Source: a virus. From it: 39,676 nt of DNA. The notes beneath the pieces were generated by a model. The model had not been told where the DNA came from, did not search any database, and saw nothing but the letters and a program-made list of their open reading frames with translations. Made by a program: the position numbers and the translations under genes. The stretch is taken from positions 1 to 39,676 of the IMG/VR virus record IMGVR_UViG_3300010334_004672; one strand, 5' to 3'. Shown here piece by piece: positions 32,746-39,676 of the stretch; position 1 is the first letter of the stretch, and each line of letters starts with the position of its first letter.

Positions 32746-34611
32746 ATGGAAGAAGAATTAGAATTACATAATATCATACATAATATGTATAGAGAAAATG
32801 AAAATATACATTCCATAGGTTATGGACTAAAGACTATTGGGGGAGTAGAAACATCTGACTATGGATTAATATTTCATGTCTTTGAAAAAAAAACAATAGC
32901 AGAATTAAGTCCTAATCAAATAATACCTCCAAGAGTCGAAATTAATCAACAAAATTTTATAACAGATGTTGTAGAGGAACGAGAACTCCCAATATTCATA
33001 GGTTGTTACGACTGGAATCCAGGACAAAAAGTTATAGATGGATGTCCTTCAGGTTATACTTGTTATAATAGCGGATATTTAGCGTCAGCAGAACAAAATT
33101 TACACAGAGTCGAATCTAGACCTATAATGGGCGGTATCTCCATAACAGAATATAGTAAAAGCCCTGGATCGCTCGGGACTATGGGGCTTTTGGTAAGGGA
33201 TAATGAAGACAATTCTATTGTAGCTTTAACTAATACTCATGTCGTTACTAGTTGCAGACTAGACCCTCTTCAAAATACAAGATTTTATACAGAAAATCAT
33301 CTTGATTCTCCTGTAGTTCAACCAGCATATTACGAAACATGGGATGGTACTCCTGGATCTTTGCCTTCCATTCCTCTTTCAAAAAGAATAGGTCAAGTTA
33401 AAAGATGTAGTTTCTATAATTATGGGGTATTGTATTTTGCTGGAGGAGCTACCCTATTTATAGATGCTGCTTTAGTTCACATAGATGCTGGAGTTATAGA
33501 TTCATCATCGGCTAATATTAAAGGCTTCGAAAGTTTTGGTCCTCTCTCTTTTGCTACAAAATCAGAGATAGATGGATTACTTACTAATAATATTTCTTTA
33601 TATATTAGCGGAAGAACAACAGGAGCTAAAGGAGGTAGCTCTTGTAGAATTTCTGTCAAAGAAAATATGTTTGTACAGGCTTTATTTCAACAAAAATGCG
33701 GTATAGATACTTTGTCTTCTTTTTCTATCAACTTTTATGATGTCTTAAGAATTAGATACGATTCGGGAGATCAGGGGGTGGTTGTTCCTGGCGATTCTGG
33801 ATCTGTTGTTGTTGGTGATTTTTCTGGAATAAAAAAAATAGTTGGTTTAATTTTTGCCGCAGGAGGTACTAATTATACAGATGGAATTTTTTGTAGAATA
33901 GACAGAGTTGCATCTGAAATGAATATATCTGCTTGGGATGGAACTAATATAATTAATTCTGATACTAGTAAATGGCAGTATCTTGATAGAGATTTAATAA
34001 TACCAGATCCTGAAGTTTTTAATTTTAACGAAGACTATCTTCCTCGTTATACTATTATAGATAATGGGAAAAAATATTGGAGAATAGGTTCTATTTCTTC
34101 TTCGAGTACTATTCCTCCCACACAGACTCCAACACCAACCCCAACAGCAACAGCAGTACCTCCAACAGCTACTCCAACCCCAACGCCAACAGCAACAGCA
34201 GTACCTCCAACAGCTACTCCAACACCAACCCCAACAATAACTCCAACACCAATCCCAACATCCGGACCTTGGGGAACTGCTAATACCAATTGGAATAATG
34301 TTGGATTCAATGGAAGTGGAGTGTTTTCTTCTCCATTTACCTCGACTACAATAACGACACTTCCAACAACAAGAGTTGTCAATTCAGCAGGATATATACA
34401 TTATAGTTGGGATTCTATAGCTACTAGTGATTGTCAATATGATAATTTTGAAATTTTAGTTTCAGGATTAGCAGGAACCAATTCAAGTCAATGGTCATGT
34501 GAAGGAGCAGTAAACGAAAGTAAGGTCGTGGCTTCTGGAAATACTTTATATTTAAATCCAGACTCAACAACAACATTTAGTAATCTCAAAATTTGGTGGT
34601 CTCAAACCTAA
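32746..34611 (+). CDS. Nal1-like chymotrypsin-fold protease with Thr-Pro linker
   Basis: The 621-residue protein begins with IHSIGYGLKTIGG, a DVVEER region and a PIMGGIS segment, the layout of the Nal1-like serine protease group. The triad is His165 in LTNTHVVTS, Asp240 in FIDAALVHI and Ser351 in VPGDSGSVVVG. A family-like SGRTTGAKGG precedes the Ser, and VGLIFAAGG follows it. About residues 458-507 are a Thr/Pro linker with two near-identical 45-base units. The end (508-621) is a small beta domain with WGTANTNWNNVG. So a protease is attached to a likely adhesin. It could cleave host surface proteins, or itself, during adsorption or assembly. The ATG follows the previous stop by 10 bases. Confidence 0.8.
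   Translation: MEEELELHNIIHNMYRENENIHSIGYGLKTIGGVETSDYGLIFHVFEKKTIAELSPNQIIPPRVEINQQNFITDVVEERELPIFIGCYDWNPGQKVIDGCPSGYTCYNSGYLASAEQNLHRVESRPIMGGISITEYSKSPGSLGTMGLLVRDNEDNSIVALTNTHVVTSCRLDPLQNTRFYTENHLDSPVVQPAYYETWDGTPGSLPSIPLSKRIGQVKRCSFYNYGVLYFAGGATLFIDAALVHIDAGVIDSSSANIKGFESFGPLSFATKSEIDGLLTNNISLYISGRTTGAKGGSSCRISVKENMFVQALFQQKCGIDTLSSFSINFYDVLRIRYDSGDQGVVVPGDSGSVVVGDFSGIKKIVGLIFAAGGTNYTDGIFCRIDRVASEMNISAWDGTNIINSDTSKWQYLDRDLIIPDPEVFNFNEDYLPRYTIIDNGKKYWRIGSISSSSTIPPTQTPTPTPTATAVPPTATPTPTPTATAVPPTATPTPTPTITPTPIPTSGPWGTANTNWNNVGFNGSGVFSSPFTSTTITTLPTTRVVNSAGYIHYSWDSIATSDCQYDNFEILVSGLAGTNSSQWSCEGAVNESKVVASGNTLYLNPDSTTTFSNLKIWWSQT
34126..34215 (+). repeat. 45-base tandem repeat, two copies (Thr-Pro linker)
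   Basis: Two nearly identical 45-base units, 34126-34170 and 34171-34215, each encoding TPTPTPTATAVPPTA, followed by a partial third unit. They lie in the Thr/Pro linker of the Nal1-like protein. Confidence 0.85.
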
Positions 34612-34693
34612 TAACTAATCAAATTAATAAAAATGGGTCTTTTTTTTGGTGTATGATTATAAGACACAAACTCTCTAATTTCAGGAGAAATTT

Positions 34694-34915
34694 ATGGCAA
34701 GACCATTTACAGATATTGCACGAATTAATGATAATTTACCAATTAAAAATGGTACATTAATTGTTTCGTCTACAAAAACAGGTTCATATAGTACATACGA
34801 TAGATATGTGCTTAATACTCCGGTTATCGAAGATATTGCTTCAAAATATGGTAATAGATTCTATAATGGCATTTTTGTTACATTAACTGGCGACCAAACA
34901 ATAGTAGGTGGATAA
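34694..34915 (+). CDS. Small structural-like protein
   Basis: A 73-residue protein, preceded by AGGAGAAA and overlapping the next gene by one base (TAATG). It begins MARPFTDIARINDNLPIKNG and ends GIFVTLTGDQTIVGG, a pattern of short beta strands. The family is unknown. Its place between two large tail genes suggests a baseplate or tail fibre accessory protein. No more can be said from the sequence. Confidence 0.55.
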   Translation: MARPFTDIARINDNLPIKNGTLIVSSTKTGSYSTYDRYVLNTPVIEDIASKYGNRFYNGIFVTLTGDQTIVGG

Positions 34916-35874
34916 TGAGTATTAAAAGAATAAACGAATTTCCAGAAGGTAGTGGATCATTAAGTGGTGATGATATATTTTTATTCATGGATAGTCCATC
35001 AGCTAGCGGAGTTACTAAAAAAATATCCCTATCTGAACTAAGTTCTTTTGGGGCAGTCGTTGATAGATTGGTCAAGGACGACAACTCTGTTATTCTTGGA
35101 ACAAATGGTAGTTTAACATTACCTAGCGGTAGCATACTAAGTGAAACAAATAATACACTATCCATAATGCCCCCCACAGCATTGGCTGGGCAGAGTTTGG
35201 TGATTCGTGGAACCAGCCCCACTGGAATTACTTCCGATCATCCTGACGGGTTTGCTGCAGGGGATACTATAACAATAACTGTAACTCCTAATAATGGTAA
35301 TGTGGTAACCGGAACAGTAGATTATACATTCACCGGTGATTTTGGAATTGGAGAATTAGGTAATGCAACAACTGGCACGTTGACGTTTACCTCACAAGCT
35401 GACCAGACAGTAACTTGGACAGTGCCTGCAGAAAGTAGCATGACTACATTTACATTTACACTTAGCAATGCGTCAGGGTTTGGGCTCGGTGGTTTAACAT
35501 CGCTTACATTGACAGGAACTGGCAGTAGTGAAGATAGTCATGTTCACCTAATATCAGGAGATCCTTCAACAGTTGATATTTATTTGGGTGATGATGATCA
35601 ATATGTTAAAATAGAAAAAAATGGTGGAGATGTTATTGTTGGCACCAATTTAAACACTCATCTCTGGACTTTTGGTACAGACGGAGAACTAACATTGCCA
35701 GCTAGTGGTAGTATCACATTCCCAGATAATACAACTCAAACTTCTGCTGGTATACCTAGTAATACTGGATTAGTTACAAATTCAACCAGTATTAGTAATA
35801 TAGTTAGTATATCTCAAGCTAATTATGACGCTTTAGGGACAAAAGATCCTAGTACATTATATGTAATTCAATAA
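34915..35874 (+). CDS. Tail fibre-like protein
   Basis: The 319-residue protein starts with SIKRINEFPEGSGSLSGDDIFLFMD, an N-terminal block that recurs in phage tail fibre-like proteins, followed by TKKISLSEL. A beta-rich middle (about 80-210) has Gly/Thr-rich strands. The next part contains a repeated TDGELTLPASGSITFPDNTTQT pattern, typical of intramolecular beta-roll fibre shafts. The end is ISQANYDALGTKDPSTLYVI, also seen at the ends of fibre proteins. It is probably a fibre or an adaptor for the large protein downstream. The start overlaps the preceding stop. Confidence 0.7.
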   Translation: MSIKRINEFPEGSGSLSGDDIFLFMDSPSASGVTKKISLSELSSFGAVVDRLVKDDNSVILGTNGSLTLPSGSILSETNNTLSIMPPTALAGQSLVIRGTSPTGITSDHPDGFAAGDTITITVTPNNGNVVTGTVDYTFTGDFGIGELGNATTGTLTFTSQADQTVTWTVPAESSMTTFTFTLSNASGFGLGGLTSLTLTGTGSSEDSHVHLISGDPSTVDIYLGDDDQYVKIEKNGGDVIVGTNLNTHLWTFGTDGELTLPASGSITFPDNTTQTSAGIPSNTGLVTNSTSISNIVSISQANYDALGTKDPSTLYVIQ

Positions 35875-35887
35875 TTAAGGATCTCTC

Positions 35888-38800
35888 ATGGCAGATTTTA
35901 CAATAGAGTTCTGGACAAAAATCTCTGGTAGTCAACAGACAAATTTTTTCAACATAGGATCAGATACCTCTTTCTCATATTCTGCTCCTATATTTACTCT
36001 AAAGCTTGCTGGTAGCACCAAATCTTCATTCAGCTATAGTATGCCTCTTAATACTTGGACCCATGTTGCTATTGTTAGATATGGCACAACAGTCAGAGTA
36101 TATATTGGAGGAACATCAAGGAAAACATATCTTAATACTTCAGATAATATTCTTGATGGGTCTGGTATTTTAACAATTGGAAATGCTAATATCCCAGACT
36201 TACAAAAAAATGTTAGAGGATATATTTCTAATTTCCATGTAGTTAATGGACAGGCACTATATACAGGAAATGGTTATACTCCATCAACAGCTATCCCAAC
36301 ACCAATTTCTGGACAGTCTGTATTGTTAATGGATTTCTATGATAATAATACAAGATTTTTAGAAGATATTAGTACTAATCCAATTACTAAAAGCATATCC
36401 AGTGCTGGATCTTCATTTAATTCTGATAATCCTGCAGGATCAGGCAATCCTGGAAGTTCTGATTTTGGGTCTTCTGGGTCTTTTAATAGAATCACAGTAT
36501 CTAACGATGGAAACTTTGCTTTTGGTGCGGCAGGAATAAATCCAACACCAACACCAACACCTACATTAACACCTAGTCCTCCTACAGCTACTCCTACGCC
36601 AACACCAAGTTCAACACCAACAGTAACGCCACTTCCTCCCGCCAATACTCCAACGCCAACTCCAACTGTTGGTCCAACAAGTACACCAACAACAACTCCA
36701 ACAAATACTCCTAGTCCAACACCAACAGTCACTCCACTACCCCCAGCTAATACCCCCACGCCTACGCCGACACCAACTGAGGGTCCGACAAGTACGCCAA
36801 CCCCTACCCTAACAGCAACGCCTAGTCCAACCCCAACTATCACGCCACTTCCTCCTGCAAATACTCCAACGCCAACGCCAACACCAACCGAGGGTCCGAC
36901 AAGTACTCCAACTCCTACTTTAACGGCAACACCAAGTCCAACGCCAACTATTACTCCGCTACCTCCAGCTAATACGCCAACTCCAAGTCCAACACCAAGC
37001 CCAACACCAACAATAACTCCGCTACCCCCAGCCAATACTCCTACTCCAACACCAACCGTTGGCCCAACAAGCACTCCAACCCCCACACCCTCTGCTTCAT
37101 ATTCATATACAATAAAATATAGAGAAGCAGATGGTTCAAATAATAAGTATGGTTGGGCTGATAATGAAACTGCATGTACTTTACAATCAAATGGGTGGGG
37201 AGAAATAACCATATACTCTCCAAGTCCAACATTTACTAATGGTATGAGTTTTTATTTGGATTCTTCAGGATCACAAATTGTTAATGTAGTTGCAAATCAA
37301 TATTACTATTATTCAAATGAAAATAAATCATTCATGTGGGTTGCCGGAAATACTATTTCAAATATAACGGCTTGTAATAGTTGTGACTCAATTACTCTAG
37401 TTGGTCTTAATGCTAACACAACATCAAATTCTGCAATTAGCACCCACGGAGGAGGATGGACAGCATCAGCATATTCTACAGAAACTTATAGTAATCCAGT
37501 TTCAGTAACATTTAAAACATCAGCAAGCGATAATTATTTAATGGGTGGATTTTCTTATAGTCCAACCTCAAATGCAGAAACCTATATCAATACAACCTAT
37601 GGTCTCTATATACAACCAGGATTTTTAGAGATATATGAATATGGTGGTCAGGTTAATGTTCCAGGATCTATTACTAGATCAGTAAATGACATATGGAAGG
37701 TTGATTATGATGGAACAAATGTTAAATATTACCAAAATAATACTTTAATTTATACCTCATCAAATACAGTAAATCAACCATTATATGTATTTTTCCCACT
37801 TTTAACAGGCGGTGAAGGAGTTACTGATATTTGTGTTAAAGAAATAATTCCAACGCCTACTCCAACACCTACTCCAACACCTACTCCAACGCCGACACCA
37901 GGTAATCCAAATGATCTAATATTTGATTCAAATTACTTGGGAGATTTTATCTTATTAAGTAATTATGATTGTACAGCTTCGTTTACCTCTGATAATAATG
38001 AAAACGAAACGTCTATTTTAACAAACTACCGAATAAGTGATGGACAAAAAGTAGTTTTCAGCATGGTGTCTAAATATGGAAATCGAGATGATTATACTGG
38101 GGTTGGAATATCAAATCATGATTTTGACGTAAATGACTATATAGGAGTTGATACTAATTCTATAGGATTTTATGATAATGGAGATGTTTGGTATGATGAT
38201 AATAATATAATAAATTTAGATTTAGAATTTAAAGAAGATAATAATATTATAGACGTTGCTGTGGATAGGCTTAATAATCTGATGTGGATTAGGGTAGACG
38301 GAGGATATTGGAATGGTGATGAAACACAAGACCCAGAGACAGCATCGGGAGGAATAGATATTTCTGGTATCTCTGGAGATGTTTATCCTGGTGCTAGCCC
38401 ATATGCTCATGATAATGTCTTCGGTCAAATTTCTATTAATAATGTAATATCTAATCCTCCATCAGGATTTACTGTATTAAAAAGTTCACATACTCCTACT
38501 ATCAATAGAAGATTTTCTTGTAGGTTTGATCCCAATAAGCTTGGAGAATTTGTAACTTTAAGCAATAATAATAATACTGTAAATTCAACTATAGAAATTG
38601 ATAATCAAGATTATGGTGGAAATGCTGTTGTAAATTATGATATTCAAATTGGTAGAAAAGCATTATTTAGCATAGTAGTAGATCGGGCTGCTCTGTATTC
38701 GGAAATAGGTATTGTTAATAATGTTTTCCATCCGAGATTTACAGGAGAAGACCCATATGCACCATATCTTTCAAATACTATCAACGGAGGAGCACTAGTA

Positions 38801-39676
38801 AATAGTGGTGGTCAACTTCAAGAGATGAAAGTCATAATACCTTCTTCATCTACAGATATTGATACCGGACTACCCTATCTAAATGATGGAGACATTGTTG
38901 ATGTTGCTGTTGACAGAGAAAATAATTTAATCTGGTTCAGAGTAAATGATTCAGACTGGAATAATGATCCAACCCAAAATCCAATAACAGCTTCTGGTGG
39001 ATTTGATATTTCTGGCATATCAGGAACAATCTATCCTGCAGTATTTGCTTATTGGGATAGTGTAATGAGCATTAATCTTACTCCATATTCTTTACCAGGA
39101 TTTGATACAATATATGGGGTTAATAGCATAATCCCTGCTGATAGTCAAATATATTTAAGTGATTCTAATATAACTTCTATTAAATTGGGAAATGATGACG
39201 TTTCTAAAATATTTTTAGGAGATGTTTTAGTATTCGGAGGTGGCTCTGGCATCTGTCTTAATTCAACTTCTAATGTTAAAATGACAGGATGGGTTTCTGG
39301 TGATAGAATTCTTGCCCCTATTGGATATGCTCCTTGGGGACGTGAAACTTATACCTACGGAAATGAAACCGTTCGTTATGAAACTGGTTTATGGTTGTAT
39401 ACAAATACGACAAACGGAGAACTTGCTAGAGCATATAGTTACGCAAACTGGCCTTGGCTAGTAGATTGGCCGACCCCGTATGCTGCTGAAAAAATCTGTG
39501 CTTCTCCAACCCCAACTCCAACCCCAACTCCGACACCAACTCCAACGGAGACACCTACTCCAACGGAGACACCTACTCCAACGGAGACACCTACTCCAAC
39601 GGAGACACCTACTCCAACGGAGACACCTACTCCAACGGAGACACCTACTCCAACGGAGACACCTACTCCAACCCCA
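35888..39676 (+). CDS. Giant modular adhesin (LamG, SPRY-like domains, Thr-Pro linkers), partial
   Basis: Open for 1263 codons from ATG 35888 (AAGGA upstream) to the window end, with no stop; the 3' end lies outside. The domains, by residue, are as follows. About 1-150 is a LamG/concanavalin-like domain ([20 protein letters not shown]). About 218-403 is the first Thr/Pro linker. About 404-650 holds further beta domains, including a lectin-like fold with [13 protein letters not shown]. About 655-672 is a short Thr/Pro linker. About 675-860 and 880-1060 are two SPRY-like modules sharing DVAVDRxNNLxW and GGxDISGISG. Residues 1075-1207 contain a fibre-like [10 protein letters not shown] and an aromatic domain. 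From 1207 a Thr/Pro/Glu repeat runs to the edge. This is most likely a host-recognition tail protein with several lectin-like domains. Confidence 0.85.
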   Translation, partial: MADFTIEFWTKISGSQQTNFFNIGSDTSFSYSAPIFTLKLAGSTKSSFSYSMPLNTWTHVAIVRYGTTVRVYIGGTSRKTYLNTSDNILDGSGILTIGNANIPDLQKNVRGYISNFHVVNGQALYTGNGYTPSTAIPTPISGQSVLLMDFYDNNTRFLEDISTNPITKSISSAGSSFNSDNPAGSGNPGSSDFGSSGSFNRITVSNDGNFAFGAAGINPTPTPTPTLTPSPPTATPTPTPSSTPTVTPLPPANTPTPTPTVGPTSTPTTTPTNTPSPTPTVTPLPPANTPTPTPTPTEGPTSTPTPTLTATPSPTPTITPLPPANTPTPTPTPTEGPTSTPTPTLTATPSPTPTITPLPPANTPTPSPTPSPTPTITPLPPANTPTPTPTVGPTSTPTPTPSASYSYTIKYREADGSNNKYGWADNETACTLQSNGWGEITIYSPSPTFTNGMSFYLDSSGSQIVNVVANQYYYYSNENKSFMWVAGNTISNITACNSCDSITLVGLNANTTSNSAISTHGGGWTASAYSTETYSNPVSVTFKTSASDNYLMGGFSYSPTSNAETYINTTYGLYIQPGFLEIYEYGGQVNVPGSITRSVNDIWKVDYDGTNVKYYQNNTLIYTSSNTVNQPLYVFFPLLTGGEGVTDICVKEIIPTPTPTPTPTPTPTPTPGNPNDLIFDSNYLGDFILLSNYDCTASFTSDNNENETSILTNYRISDGQKVVFSMVSKYGNRDDYTGVGISNHDFDVNDYIGVDTNSIGFYDNGDVWYDDNNIINLDLEFKEDNNIIDVAVDRLNNLMWIRVDGGYWNGDETQDPETASGGIDISGISGDVYPGASPYAHDNVFGQISINNVISNPPSGFTVLKSSHTPTINRRFSCRFDPNKLGEFVTLSNNNNTVNSTIEIDNQDYGGNAVVNYDIQIGRKALFSIVVDRAALYSEIGIVNNVFHPRFTGEDPYAPYLSNTINGGALVNSGGQLQEMKVIIPSSSTDIDTGLPYLNDGDIVDVAVDRENNLIWFRVNDSDWNNDPTQNPITASGGFDISGISGTIYPAVFAYWDSVMSINLTPYSLPGFDTIYGVNSIIPADSQIYLSDSNITSIKLGNDDVSKIFLGDVLVFGGGSGICLNSTSNVKMTGWVSGDRILAPIGYAPWGRETYTYGNETVRYETGLWLYTNTTNGELARAYSYANWPWLVDWPTPYAAEKICASPTPTPTPTPTPTPTETPTPTETPTPTETPTPTETPTPTETPTPTETPTPTETPTPTP
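36541..37095 (+). repeat. Thr-Pro linker with long near-identical units
   Basis: About 185 codons of Thr/Pro-rich repeats. The core is a roughly 36-residue unit ([20 protein letters not shown], then a [16 protein letters not shown] part) present in two near-identical copies and several variants. The same [15 protein letters not shown] element occurs in the upstream SUMF1-like protein near 31558-31605, so the genes share repeat blocks. Confidence 0.9.
39545..39670 (+). repeat. 18-base tandem repeat, seven copies at right edge
   Basis: Seven identical copies of ACGGAGACACCTACTCCA encode (Thr-Glu-Thr-Pro-Thr-Pro)7. The array reaches almost to the window end and may continue. Perfect identity points to recent expansion or ongoing homogenisation. 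Confidence 0.9.

Noticed and set aside
1-39676. Recoded stop codons
   Set aside because: TAA, TAG and TGA all end recognisable genes at sensible places, and conserved proteins have no in-frame stops, so the standard code fits.
1-39676. Integrated prophage with attachment sites
   Set aside because: No integrase, repressor, host genes or attachment repeats are present. Gene content fits a lytic-type large phage.

Overview
The window looks like part of a large tailed bacteriophage genome of the broad T4-like type, probably from an uncultured, environmental lineage. The reasons are: an rIIB-like protein, an AEP-family primase, RuvB, a gp55-like sigma factor, a ClpP-like protease next to small structural proteins, and a run of very large tail or adhesin genes. 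Genes are tightly packed with short overlaps, the DNA is clearly AT-rich by eye, and TAA, TAG and TGA are all used as stops, so the code is standard. There are no rRNA genes, insertion sequences, integrase or CRISPR array. I cannot name the host.

Layout. (1) 1-6.5 kb, plus strand: rIIB-like protein, a tRNA-like element, an AEP primase, several small unknowns, a zinc-ribbon/RuvA-domain-III-like protein, RuvB, a membrane-anchored coiled-coil protein, an actin-fold ATPase and an HNH nuclease. (2) 6.5-8.5 kb: an exported chymotrypsin-fold protease overlapping a subtilisin with an intracellular-subtilisin-like N-terminus, then a small exported protein on the other strand. (3) 8.6-23.6 kb: a glycan island. 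UDP-galactopyranose mutase is on the plus strand, and six glycosyltransferases (GT11, an unassigned GT-A-like enzyme, two GT25, GT4, GT60) form one minus-strand operon. After a divergent control region come four more glycosyltransferase genes (GT90, a GT25-methyltransferase fusion, a GT69-like enzyme, GT4), an FkbM methyltransferase, a macro-domain protein, a deoxyribosyltransferase-like protein and GMP reductase. (4) 23.6-30.6 kb: head-assembly-like genes, including a bacterioferritin-like protein that has lost most metal ligands, a cysteine-rich protein, the sigma factor, ClpP-like protease and a DeoC-like protein without its catalytic lysines. (5) 30.6-39.7 kb: tail/adhesin genes. Three very large proteins carry domains (a rearranged SUMF1/FGE fold, a Nal1-like serine protease, LamG, tandem SPRY-like modules) joined by long Thr-Pro repeat linkers. 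The last gene runs off the right edge.

How they may work together. Regions 1 and 4 supply replication, recombination, late transcription and capsid maturation. Regions 3 and 5 may belong together. The island encodes a GT60 enzyme (a family that adds GlcNAc to protein Thr or hydroxyproline) and a UDP-Galf source, and the tail genes encode mucin-like Thr/Pro tracts. A phage-encoded O-glycosylation system acting on its own adhesins is therefore a testable idea. Remodelling of host surface glycans is the more conventional alternative. All family assignments come from reading motifs by eye; no database search was run.
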